A stretch of DNA of 64,000 bases from Eudorina sp. 2006-703-Eu-15. Its lineage: Eukaryota > Chlorophyta > Chlorophyceae > Chlamydomonadales > Volvocaceae. This document shows positions 23,190-34,641 of the stretch, piece after piece (the first letter of the stretch is position 1; each line of letters starts with the position of its first letter). The stretch is taken from contig BDSI01000062.1 in NCBI GenBank assembly GCA_003117195.1, positions 599,726 through 663,725 of the forward strand, written 5' to 3'. A program made the translations under genes and the position numbers. The notes beneath the pieces were generated by a model. It saw only the letters and a program-made list of their open reading frames with translations. It did not search any database and was not told the origin of the DNA.

Positions 23190-25540
23190 ATGGCCCCAGC
23201 AGTCCGCCTCAAGTGTCTGAAGAGCAAACATGGCGAGGAGTCCGGCGGCACGACTAACGCTCTGAGGCTAATGTGAGTGTCAACGAGGCCTATGCACGTT
23301 CATGCCTTTTAATTTGATGTATATTGTGGTCTACTTTGCATATTCAGCAGTTTTGGTGCATCCCTATGCATCAGGTTTATATAGCGGATTTACATGTAAC
23401 GGTCCGTTATCATTGTATGGGCAACGAAACGCTTTCTAATGGAATAACCATTACCCGGAACGCTAACAAAGAATCTAACGTGACGTAACTTCGAGGGTGT
23501 GAGTGAAATTTTACGTTGACCTGCTGCCGCGACAAGTTTATAAGCGCTCATTAATACATTTCTTGTTTTGGATGTGTAATGATCAAAGTCGCAGCGAGAT
23601 TTGCACCTAACTGTGCCCGCCACTCCACTCCCGTAACGGAGCGCGCGATGTAAACTCGCCAGCGTTACAAGACGCCATTTTACTGCAAACGGACCATTTC
23701 ATGTGAACTATTACGGGAGTCCTAAGCTACTACTGTACAGTCGTGACAATAGCATGCCTCTGTAGCTTTTGTGTAGGTTTCCTATATGAAACTCTACATG
23801 CTTTTGCGTGCAAAAATCTGGCTATTACTAGGGAAGCGTGCCTGCGCACATCAATACCATTCGACCTTCGTTGTTCGACGATGGCGGTCGTCCACGGACT
23901 CTTCTAGCTCCTCTGGTTACATTCGTTCGAAAACAACACGCCCTGCAACGACAACCACTCTGCTACGACCTGCAAGGGACACCCGTTAGCATTTTGTTCG
24001 ACGCTGGACCAGTGGCCGGTTGTTGCTGCAATGTCCAAACCGGCAGATGGCCGGCGGACACCGTAATGACCACTCCGTTGCAACCACCAAGCGTCCCACG
24101 CTGCCCACCCAAAGGGTGCACTCTCCCGGGCGGGCGGGCGGGGACTATGCCCCGGCAGAGGGGCAACAGCAATTAATAAGACAAGCAACAACGGCAGATA
24201 CCGAGTAGCAACCCAGCCGCTGTTGAACCAGCTGCGACGGCTCTGTCGCGCCGTACCGAGGCGTACACATGTACTACCGAAATCATTTCACCAATCGTCG
24301 CTAGAACCTGACTTCCCTGCTATTCATACTTCATTGCTAGAGAAGTCAACGTATCCATGGGCGACACCCGCCCTTTCCTCCTTTATGCTGTCCCCCGTAC
24401 GTACGCACTTGCTGGTCCCCGTTCCCTTCCCTTCCCTCGCACGTACTGCATCCATGTCCGCCCCACATACATACGCCGCAGCCTCATCATGGAGCTGCTC
24501 AGCGCAGTGTGCGGCGCCCCAACGGGTGGGTGGGTGGGGTGAGTGGGCTGTATTAATATTGATATTGTCGCATACGATTCACCCACCTACCGTACATCTG
24601 TCATGGGGTGTTTGGCTCTCCATCCCGCCCGCCGCCCCCTGCCTCGCACACGCCTTGGTTTAAGGCCTGTTAATATATTCTTTGTGTATGTATTGTTTAC
24701 CGCGCCTGCTGATTTGCAGGAGGCGTACCGCCAAGGCCCGCCCGCTCCCCGCCCCCCTCACCGCCGTCGCCAAAGAGGTGGCCGCCATCGTCCTTCAATA
24801 ACCGAGCTCGCGCACCTAATCCGCCGCCACCAACAAAGAAGCTGATTTCACCGCCGCCACCTCCAAGAGCACCTCCAGATGTTCCCCCCCAGGTGTTTCG
24901 CCCCAATCTGTTTCCCCCCAATCTGTTTCCCCCCAATTTGTTTCCCCCCGACACACCTGAACCCACAGTACTGCCGCCACCGCCGTCACCGCGGTCACCG
25001 CGGCCGCCGCGGCCGCCGCCGCCGCCATCACCGTTGCGACCCTCGCCGAGGCCACCCTTCCAGGGGCCGCCCTCGCCGACACCGGCGCCGCCGCCCTCGC
25101 CCAAGCCTCCTTTGCCGTCCGTGGCGCCGGTCCCCACGCTGAAGCCATCATCCGTTCCCCGCCGAAGCCCTCCCCATCCGCCATTACCCACACCGCCCTC
25201 AAAAAACCCGCCATCGCCCAAGACACCATGGCCAAAACCGCTGCAACCCACGCCGCCATCACCCAAGCCGCCCGGGCTACCCAGGCCGTACAGGGCGCCG
25301 CCACCACCCACGCCGCCACCACCCACGCCGCCGCCACCCACGCCGCCATCACCCAAGCCACCCGGGCTACCCAGGCCGTACAAGGCGCCGCCATCACCCA
25401 CGCCGCCACCACCCACGCCGCCGCCACCCACGCCGCCATCACCCAAGCCGCCCGGGCTACCCAGGCCGTACAAGGCGCCGCTACCACCCACGCCGCCACC
25501 ACCCAAGCCGCAATCACCCAAGCCGCCACGATCAACCTAA
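23190..25540 (+). CDS. Pro/Ser-rich secreted-like protein, tandem family copy 1
   Basis: Exons 23190-23272, 24482-24525 and 24720-25540; phases agree, 315 residues plus stop. Exon 1 encodes MAPAVRLKCLKSKHGEE...NALRL. Exon 2, a 44-nt microexon, adds ILIMELLSAVCGAPT. Exon 3 is PARSPPPSPPS followed by three LFPPN repeats and then long Pro-rich units PPSPKPPGLPRPYKAP repeated three times (residues ~230-300). Together this resembles a signal peptide joined to an extensin/pherophorin-type hydroxyproline-rich rod. The Glu inside the hydrophobic core (IMELL) makes cleavage uncertain, so secretion is inference. The Pro frame is preferred because it joins exon 2 in phase in four family members; the alternate Ala/Thr frame is interrupted. 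Possible TGTAA polyadenylation signals occur at 26071 and 26083. The start is set by conservation with copy 2. Confidence 0.7.
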
Positions 25541-26460
25541 CCGCGATGCATCCAAGCAACAGCCTGACCGGCATTCGATCGATCGAGGCGGCCTGCCTAC
25601 TGAGTTGCACACGCACCTCAGTGTGCAGTACGTACAGTGCGTACCTGCCGTATGTATAGTACGTACGGGACGACCCTGCCTGCATGGTTTTCGTGATTGC
25701 TCCGTTCGTTTGTGTGTGGAGGAACGAAGGGAGCGGCTGCTGAGATTCGGTCCGGTGGACGGATTAACGATTGAATGCCCCTCCTGCTGCGACCAGACAA
25801 ACCCGGCAGCGCTGGGTCCCAGCGAGGCACATAAGACTGCTGCTGATGCAACGGAGGCAAGTGTGCGCCCAGTGTGGATAGTTGCGGTTTGTACGATTTG
25901 CAAGTGTGCGCCCACGCACGTGGTGTGGGTGGTTACGGTTTGCAACTGTGCGCCCGGTGTGGATGGTTACGGTTTGCAAGGCACGCAGAACAGTGGCGTT
26001 GCCACTGTTGGTTGACCGACCCCGCCTGCGCCTGATACACAGGTGGCGTATGCGTGCGGGGGTCTAGGCCTGTAAGTTTTGCTGTAACTGCTGCTCGGGT
26101 CCTCGGGATGAATAAATTTTGTTATTTCTTGCTGCCTTCGAGTTAAACTGCTACGCCTGGATGAATGTATGTGTTACGGTAATGATGAGCGGTTAGTGCG
26201 TTGTGTACGATGTTTGTTTGATTAGTCAGGTGGAGAATGTTTGGTTGATTGCGTGGTCAGGTGGAGGTCTCCATGCAGCCTTCCTGGTGAGAACGAGCTG
26301 TAATTTCACTCATGCAAGGTTACACGCACGCACGCTCGCCAGGCGGTGGGCGGGGCAGCAGGTGGGGTGTGTGGGGCCGTCGATCGCCCATCAGGCAGGT
26401 GGGGGCGTCGCCCACACATACACAGCGTTGCCTGTCGCTCCAGCGGCCGCCGGTCGGTTC
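25541..26460. repeat. 3' flank of copy 1, shared with the 3' flank of copy 2
   Basis: Blocks match 34642-35960 in order: GTACGTAC-rich DNA, a GGTTACGGTTTGCAA motif, GCCTGATACACAGGTGGCG, TCAGGTGGAGAATGTT, CAGCCTTCCT and a GGCGGGGCAGCAGGT block before a TTCTACCT run. This supports segmental duplication of the gene with its flanks. No separate gene is seen. Confidence 0.6.
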
Positions 26461-26747
26461 TACCTACCTACCTACCTACCTACCTACCTACCTACCTACC
26501 TACCTACCTACCTACCTACCTACCTACCTACCTACCTACCTACCTACCTACCTACCTACCTACCTACCTACCTACCTACCTACCCTACCTACCTACCTAC
26601 CTACCCTACCTACCTACCTACCTACCTACCTACCTACCTACCCCTACCTACCTACCTACCTACCTACCTACCTACCTACCTACCTACCTACCTACCTACC
26701 TACCTACCTACCTACCTACCTACCTACCTACCTACCTACCTACCCCT

Positions 26748-26790
<43 letters not shown>

Positions 26791-26845
26791 TACCTACCTA
26801 CCTACCTACCTACCTACCTACCTACCTACCTACCTACCTACGTCT
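26461..26845 (+). repeat. CCTA microsatellite with embedded poly-C
   Basis: About 95 CCTA units, with a ~38-nt C-run at 26752-26789. The matching position in the copy-2 flank (~35941) has only two units, so the expansion followed the duplication. Confidence 0.97.
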
Positions 26846-29029
26846 GGAGGTCGTAGCACGGGTCGCCGGGAACGAGGTTAATTCGTTTCATTATTATTTG
26901 GGTCGGTCATGCTTGATTCCTTATATTGTCAGTGGCAGCAGTACGTGATAATCTTCACTCGTGTCGTCGTGACACGCGGAGTGATTGACACAGCGCGTGT
27001 TCAGTTTGCCGTTAGGGTTTCAGTGGCCATCTCGTTGGGCCGACGGTTAGGTTTCCCGTTGTTCAGTTGATCACGTGCGCGCGAACTCTCTCAGTAGTGA
27101 GCGCGGCATTTATTGCCTGTGTAAGTATTCACGTCTTATTCCGGTAGAACATGAGCAGTTTCTGTGCGAATGTGCGTGAACTTGGTTGCATCAGGCCCAT
27201 GAGGTAGATTCGTCACTACAGGGAGGATAGTTTCGGGCCATCTGCGTCACTTAGGCTCGCTGCTGAGCCGAGCTGAGCAGCGGTGATACACGATTGCTGT
27301 CTTTACAGATACACCTCTTAGTATATGGATTGCACCTCTTAGTGCGCAGTTCTTGCCTGGACAAGGCATTGCTGTAACATCCCAACGAGTACCGCCGCAA
27401 CAACATCTCTCGTGGACGACAACGCGCAAAGATAAAGTCAGCTGTGCATTGCAGACCGTGTGCCGCTGACAGAGTCTGCGCATGTGCTGTCCTGCGTCTG
27501 CCCACTTGCAGTGCACATCTTCCGCCCTGTCCCATCCGTGCCGTACGTGCCGTGCAGCGCACGCAGTGTGTCATGACACTCGCATCAAATCGATCGATCG
27601 CAGCAGCAGATCGGTTGCACGCTTCCATTACGTAAGCCAGTGAGAGCGAACACACACTGTACGACATTACTAAATTACTACTCTTTTGTTCTAATGCTAC
27701 AACGATACATTTCACGGCTGTATTATGCATGCCATGATATTGGTTTTACGCGGAGGTGCTGCTGTGTGGACGAGTACCGTCGGTATCCTGCCGTTGGTTC
27801 AGAATACTGTACGTGTGTGTTTGCTGATTTACTTGGGATGTGGTGCGTCACGCCTGTGAGCTACAAATGGAGGAATGAACGTTACAGCGGCCCCCCAAAG
27901 GGATCGATCAACGGTGTATACATACCAGGGCAAGCCCCAGCAGGCCCCACCGCCAAAGGCGGCAAGACGCCTCATGTGTCAGTGGTGTGTGTGAAGGAGC
28001 CTCGGCTGTAGCGAAGAGCCCGCTGCTGGGCTTGTCGCAGGGCGCCATCGCATGGTGTTGCCAGTAGGCCAGATTCGGTGCCGTAGTCCTCCGCCGACCG
28101 CCGTCGTCTGGGCCACTGACCCCACTGTGGATGTATGGGAGCACAATGCTGGATGTTATGTTTCGGTGTTGTACGTCGCTCGCGATCAAGACGGTGATCG
28201 ATTCTGTCGCGATGTCTCAGTGAAACGCTAGCTAGGAAACCCTGTTCTTCTTTGAACTCAGGAGCTTGAATTGTGCCCTTCCACCGGCGGTTGTACGGCA
28301 CTTGCTTGGCTGGTGCCAGTTAATAAGTTGGCCGGGAAGGCGTGGAGAAGTAATTTTCGGGTAATGGGCTTAGGATGTTTATCTGGCTTCTCTTCCTATG
28401 AGTGAATGAACGTTACAGAGGACCCCAAAAGGGATCAACGGTGTATACCAGGTAGGGCAAGCCCCAGCAGGCCCCACCGACAAGCAAGGAGGCAAGACAC
28501 CTACACACCTAAACGCCGCGAATAGAAAACACATCGGGCCATGACCCAACCCTCTTCCTGTGTCATTGCTAGAGACGTCAAAGTGTAGTGTGCTTCATCA
28601 TCGGCACAACGACCTCCAACCAACCCCGCCCGTCCACGCGGGGCATCCACAGTTTATTCATTAGAAAGAGTGACGGTTACATAACAGAAAGCAAGTGTGT
28701 CTCGACCTTTCGCAAGGTAGAGCGCAAGCGGCCGCAGGTGAGCAAATTTCTGTCGGTGGTATGGGTAGCAGTTGCCGTACAAGTTGCCGTACAATGCAAG
28801 GCTGTACCGCGGAGATGTGCCGATTGCGTGTGGCACGCGGTTTACCATGCAGATAGATCGGAACACCGCTGATGCAATTCTGGCCTCTTCCTTGGCCGCT
28901 TACTTGATGCTCATGTAGGTGATAGTACGCATTACGCTCTCAACTAACTCCCGCCCTTTCCGCGCTTCGTAACTCAATTATTCTCAGATTTCAAGGAATT
29001 TCAGTCACAGATCGTTCCGCCAACCCACA
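26846..29029. other. Spacer with duplicated 90-bp segment
   Basis: No gene supported. The 27590-27700 segment (GATCGATCGCAGCAG, TACGACATTACTA) is homologous to 36200-36320, extending the duplication of copies 1 and 2. The segments 27872-27974 and 28402-28500 are copies of each other. Confidence 0.45.
27872..28500 (+). repeat. Two direct copies beginning GAATGAACGTTACA
   Basis: 27872-27974 and 28402-28500 share GAATGAACGTTACAG, AAAGGGATC, AACGGTGTATA, GGGCAAGCCCCAGCAGGCCC and GGCAAGAC. A third occurrence of the leading GAATGAACGTTACA is at 39992-40005 with unrelated DNA after it. These may be ends of a mobile element; its type is unknown. Confidence 0.6.
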
Positions 29030-29540
29030 TTTTTGCTCACCTGGCGAAAATGCGAAGGTTGCACAGTGGGTACGACAGACGAGCATCCATGATTGGCCTC
29101 AAAGTTGGTATTGTCTGTTGTCTGATTGTAAAATCAATTCTGTATTTTATGTGAGCGGTTATTAATTGTGAGAGTGACGGACGAAGGCCGTTCCCTGCAT
29201 TATTCGGCAGATGCCGTTGCAGCCCTGGAAGCCTTTGCGTACTGCTGATAAAGGGGAGCTTCAAGCTGGTAGGTTAGTCTCGATTAAAATTTACATATCG
29301 GTTGCTCAAACTATTACTTGCGCGCTTGAAATGCGCTCGTGCTCGTCCGACATATGCGACCCGCCGCCTATGGCTCCTATGGCTTCTGGCGTGTTGCAAA
29401 CAACTTTGTTTCTTGGCTTATTTCTTACCCGGATAAATCTGCTGGTCATGCACTTGTGTTCGTTCATTTACGTAGACTGTATCATGTTTCTAAATTCTTA
29501 GGGAGGAAAAGAGTGGCAACTACGAGTCCGCTCAAAGTTT
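29030..29540 (+). repeat. Diverged dispersed repeat, copy 2 (upstream of Pro-rich gene copy 2)
   Basis: Homologue of 22440-22920. The plus-frame peptide RPAAYGSYGFWRVANNFVSW corresponds to RPAAQSFGRIAYTNLFLG in the first copy. Each copy lies in the spacer upstream of a Pro-rich gene, about 0.3 kb (copy 1) and about 3.6 kb (copy 2) before its first exon. Confidence 0.65.
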
Positions 29541-32060
29541 TCTTGTATTTATATCAACGAGAAGGGCCTGTGGCAATCCCGCTTTTTGTTTTGTGTACCG
29601 TAGGTTTGATGAAAGGATGTGACGAAGGGCGTAGGGGGCCTATCGCATCACTTGAATGAAAGAGAGCATGAATCCTCATGAATGCTGCATACATTTCGGC
29701 GAAGCAGGGTGTATCGATGTAGACGACGTCCACATGGTAGCATGTTGACTGGACGAAACAGAAAGGTCCAGTCGGTCCGTGGCCCGACCCCACTGACGCA
29801 TGACCCCGGCAATGCCAAGAACCACGCTCTCATCCGCGCATTGCCGCAGTCCTCCTACTTTGACCGGCGCACTGCCCACCACGACCGCCGCCGCCGGTGC
29901 CACCTCCGCCCCGCCCCCACCGTCTTGCGGCATATGCCAACATTCGTACGTGGAGGCAATGCAGGGGCCATTCCAGGCCCCATCTGCACCTGTTTCGTTG
30001 GACCTCTCGGGCCAAGCCCGACTTTGCCTGATACCATCTGCATTTCGGACCTTCTCGGGGCATGTACACCCCACCCATGTCCAAACCCATGCATCCCGGA
30101 CCCCTCCCGGTAATCCACCTATACCTGGAAAACCCCCAACTGCATCCCATCCATGCTTTGGGGCAATGTACGTCGCAAAGGCTTACCGTAAGTACCCGGG
30201 CCCGACCCCGTCTGTAACCTTCAAAGTGCAGGAGTAGCCCCCATTGGCACCCAACCTGACCCCTGCCGAAGTGCTATCTGTACCTGCTGGCATGCCCCCA
30301 GCGACCGCATCCCCACCCGGGCCCAATTGCATCTGCACCTCACCAATGCTAGGGGCAAGCGTCACCCATGCCCGATCCCACGCGCGTGCGTTCCTGACCC
30401 CTCTGCCCTGAAACACCATCTGCACCTGATAAACCCCCGACAGCATCTCAATCCATGTGAAGGCACGAGCACAGTCCGCCCCGGGACCTCGAACCCCGCC
30501 TCACATGACCCTGATCGACAATACCAAGGACAACACTGACGTCGTCTGATCCCTTTTGGGGTCGGCATTCACAGTCACTTATCTCGTCCTTGACATCTAG
30601 GCCTCTTTCTTACCTTATTCATTCCTCATTCGCACTGATCAATCAGTTTTCATTGGACGTCCGAATTTTGCATCTCCAATAACGGTCAGGTTCCGTAAGA
30701 GGAAGGTCTCCGCAGCCGAAAATGCGCGGTCCCCGTGAAAGGGATCCGTCATCGGTGCCTCACAGGGGAAACCCTCGCGAGCTACGACACCCCACCGACA
30801 AAGCAGCGAGGCATTCTCGCACTACATCGCCGCGAAAAGCGAGCTGGGACGGGAACCTGCCAGCAGAACCACCCAAACACGCTGAGACTGCCAGCGGGAC
30901 AGCACTACCTATGGGGCATGAGTGACGCACCACGGTCGCACCGGGAACGGATTATGCAGAACATGGGGTAAGTCGCCCACAGGCACCCCAAGGTCCAGTA
31001 CCCCCACCCCGGACGCGTCCTGCGCCGCTGAAGCTTGAGGTCCTGGACGCCCACGCCTGGCTCATGACGATGTGCGGCAGTCGCTGGCAGGAAGCCCCTC
31101 ACCCACCAAGCACCCGACCGCCCCCAGCCGGGGCCAGAAGCAGGCCCGCCTGCGGGGGGCAAGAAAACCTACCGCCCGTCAGTCCTCGGGGGGCGGCCCT
31201 GCACGCTGCAGGGTCCCCCCGGCCACCCACAACACTGGATGGAAGGAGCCCACGGAGCCCCAGCCACGCATGGGGACCCCCAACTGGGAGGACCCGGCGC
31301 CAAGATCGGCCCCACACGGGAAGCTGCCCTCCGCGGGGCGGCGGCAAACCCGAGCCCCCAGAGCTGCGCCCGGCTCACCCGAGCCCCCAGCTGTAATTCC
31401 CACACCCAACCCATGCCCCCCTCCCTAAGTGCTACCCGTGCCTGCTGGCATGCCCAGCTTCTGCCTGTTGATCCCCACCATGTCCAACCCACCTGACCCC
31501 ACCCGTGCTTGGGGCCCACCTCGCCTTGGCTGGAACATTATAAATCAGTGTCTCACCGTGTTGCCAAGCTCAAGCATCCCATACTTCCCCCTCGTGTGAC
31601 CCCATCTGCAATCCATGTGGACCCAGCCCGTGGCCGACGCACCCGACCCGTCCATCCGCCATCCAAGGGCCCCACGAGCCCTAACACTGCACCTGGTCCC
31701 ACCCGTGCATAACCTCAGGACTGTATTGCCCGGCTTCTGCCTGTTGATTCTTGTCTTCTGAACTACAGGTTTGCCACCAGGTGCCATCCTACCTCAACTT
31801 TCTTCTTGTGGAATTCTTAGCGGTTACCGTATGTCCAAACGTCGTAACATATATTAGATATGACTTCCTAGCATTAAAAATAGCGCGCTTCTGGTTCCTC
31901 AATTGCGAACAGTCATCAAATTTCGGCCCAAGCAAACGTCAACGCGCTCGCAAACCTGTCAATTCAATGCACCTGTTTACGCTCTATCGTTGCGCTAAGC
32001 GAACCTGGCGAAGGGCCTTGATTTCCTCCATGTCCCTCGGTTACGGTGCCTTGCTGGAAT
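29541..32060. other. C-rich degenerate repeat region, no gene seen
   Basis: About 29800-31760 is unusually C-rich on the plus strand, with many diverged CCATCTGCACCTG and CTGCTGGCATGCCC motifs spaced irregularly, as in an old minisatellite. Open frames up to ~145 codons occur on both strands but show no conserved motif. Confidence 0.45.
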
Positions 32061-32531
32061 CACCCCCGACTGGACTCCTAGGAATGGCGAACTTCCTCCC
32101 TGGAGTCCGCAACCAACTTGCTTCCATCTTGCGCGCATGCCCACAGCAAGAGTAACAACAGATATCTTTGTATCGATTTAGTTGTTTGCGCATTTAAGGC
32201 GCCCAGAAACTGTGGTCGACCCAGCCACTTCATTGTTATGCTTGGGCGCGACACCTCGCGCACAAACCTCATATCACAACTTTAAATTTAGAGGCTTGTA
32301 TAACCTAAAGGATACAAAGATATAGTTAGGAAAACTGTTCCCACAATTCGGACGCCAAGCACGTCAATGGCACCCGCGCGCTAACCGGGAAAGAACCAAT
32401 GCACAAACAACTAAATCGATACAAAGATATCTGTTGTTACTCTTGCTGTGGGCATGCGCGCAAGATGGAAGCAAGTTGGTTGCGGACTCCAGGGAGGCAG
32501 TTCGCCATTCCTAGGAGTCCAGTCGGGGGTG
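32061..32531. repeat. Near-perfect inverted repeat (128-bp arms, 215-bp spacer)
   Basis: 32061-32188 is the reverse complement of 32404-32531 at 127 of 128 positions; the single difference is in the GAACT(T/G)CCTCC segment. The spacer 32189-32403 shows no gene. A transcript through it would fold into a long hairpin. It could be a foldback/MITE-type element, an inverted duplication, or a small-RNA source locus. Confidence 0.97.
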
Positions 32532-33178
32532 CTTACTGGAACCAATACGCTGGAACCCAAACAAATGCCAGAAGCGATCCAACTCTTTCAGCCAAAAGTA
32601 ATTCATTCGTTTTATCGTGGTGACGCCCAAAGCCGTCGCTGCCCCTCCATTTCCTCAACGTCCCTCGCTCAGTCATCCATGTGCTCCGACGCAAATGAAC
32701 GCGAACGCGCGCCGCAACTTGTCTTGCCAATGCAAATCCACATTCTGTATCCTTGAGCACACGGAGCTTGGCGCACGGGGCCCCCTTCCTTGATGTCCCT
32801 CACAACCGCGTACCGCCTGTACAGTGTACAGGGGCCCACATACGGGTGCGACATAAGGCCCAACTGTCCCCTGGGCTATAACCCTCTTTTCCGTTGGAAA
32901 AACCGGGTATACTTGATGCACATCAATCATAGAATGGATGCGGATCGAAGAATTGAGGAGCTCAGGAGCACCTACTGCCGCTCCAGCGTAGCCGCACTTC
33001 GTTCACCACGCAGGGGATCTTAAGTTGCGGCTCTTTTTGTACTGTGATGGCTATTCCTCGCCACCCTAAATTGCTGACCGCTACCGACTCTGCCTTGCGC
33101 GCTTACCCTTTACATCTCTGTATCCGCTAGTGGCTGCCACCCTAGCAGTATAACTAGGTAGGCGCCCAAAGGTTCAGA

Positions 33179-34641
33179 ATGGCCCCAGCAGTCCGCCTCA
33201 AGCGTCTGACGCGCAAACATGGCGAGGGGTCCGGCGGCATGACTAACGCTCTGAGGCTTATGTGAGTGTAAACGAGGCCAATGCATGCTGCTGCATTTTA
33301 CTTTGATAGACCGTAGTAGTTAACGGTGCACAATTGGCATCCGTGATGCATCGGGTTTCCGGCAGTACTGCGCACATCCAGTCATGACCTTAAGCATGTC
33401 TCGGCAGCTTTCGTGTAGGTATCGTACCTGAAATTTTACATACTTTTGCGTGCACGAATCTGATGAAATATGCCTGCGCACATTAATACCATTCGATCTT
33501 GTCGGGCGACGGCGGTCGTCCACGGACTCATCCACGCAGGGACTAGTTACGCCTGCCGAACGTACGAATTTGCTGATCCATCCCCGTTCCCTTCCCTACC
33601 CTCGTACGTACTGCATCCATGTCCGCCCCGACATACATGCACACGCCGCAGCCTCATCATGGAGCTCCTCAGCGCAGTGTGCGGCGCCCCAACGGGTGGG
33701 TGGGTGGGTGGGCGGGGTGGGTGGCGGGGTGGCGGGGTGGCGGGAGTAAATGTCGTACATGATGCACCCGCCCGCCCTCCGTTTCATCTGGCATGGGCAG
33801 ACGGCCGCGGGTGGGCAGGTGCGAAGGCCAGGGCGGGGGTACAGGGGGAACCTCTCCAGCCCCGCCCCCTTGCACGCGCCTTGGCTAATTCTATTATTGT
33901 TACCCGGTCGGGATACGGGTCCGCCTTGTAACGGTTACATTGCATTGTTACACCTGCCATATGATGGCCTACTCTTCATGCGCTGTTTACCGCGCCTGCT
34001 GATTTGCAGGTGGCTTGCGGCCCGTGCCGCCAAGGCCAGCCCGCTCCCCGCCCCCATCACCGCCGTCGCCAAAGAGTTGGCCGCCATCGCCAAGGGGTGG
34101 CACACCTTCCCCCACACGCCGTCCACCGCCACCAATTACAATGCCACCGAAACCGCGGAAACCTCCTAGAACACCGCCCCCGCCACCACCACCACCTCCC
34201 TTCCCACCGCCGCCACCGCCGCCACCGCCGCCACCTCCACCACCACCATCACCATCGCCGCGGCCATCACGCATACCGCCATTGCCCAAAGCGCCACCAC
34301 CCACGCCGCCATCACCCAAGCCGCCCAGGCCGTACAGCCCACCGCCATCACCCACGCCGCCACCACCCAAGCCGCCATCACCCAAGCCGCCCAGGCTACC
34401 CAGGCCGTACAAGCCGCCCACGCCGCCATCACCCAAGCCGCCCAGGCTACCCAGGCCGTACAAGCCGCCGCCACCGCCCACGCAGCCATCACCCAAGCCG
34501 CCCAGGCTACCCAGGCCGTACAAGCCGCCGCCACCGCCCACGCCGCCATCACCCAAGCCGCCCAGGCTAACCAGGCCGCCATCACCCAAGCCGCGATGCA
34601 TCACCTACCCGCACCACCAAGGATCAGCGAGCAGCAGATAG
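33179..34641 (+). CDS. Pro/Ser-rich secreted-like protein, tandem family copy 2
   Basis: Exons 33179-33261, 33652-33695 and 34010-34641; phases agree, 252 residues plus stop. The N-terminus MAPAVRLKRLTRKHGEGSGG...NALRL plus ILIMELLSAVCGAPT is nearly the same as copy 1. Exon 3 begins GGLRPVPPRPARSPPPSPPS and carries repeats of PPSPKPPRLPRPYKPP before ending GSASSR. It is the closest paralogue of copy 1: the exon-1 upstream DNA, parts of intron 1 (CCTGCGCACAT, GGCGGTCGTCCACGGACTC) and the 3' flank are shared. The function is likely an extracellular-matrix or wall protein, by composition only. Intron 2 holds one of the four TAACGGTTA elements. Confidence 0.7.
33917..33940 (+). repeat. TAACGGTTA-core element, occurrence 1
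   Basis: GGGTCCGCCTTGTAACGGTT then ACAT, 70 bp upstream of exon 3 of copy 2. The same ~22-bp sequence occurs at 36673, 50611 and 54117. Confidence 0.75.

Noticed and set aside
25228..25659. Ala/Thr-rich frame (ATHAAITQAARATQAV) overlapping exon 3 of copy 1
   Set aside because: It is the same CCN repeat read out of phase. It is interrupted upstream in every copy and does not join the microexon in phase.
26203..26948. Tyr-Leu-Pro-Thr repeat proteins across the CCTA array
   Set aside because: Pure microsatellite translation, open in all three plus frames, with no flanking coding signal.
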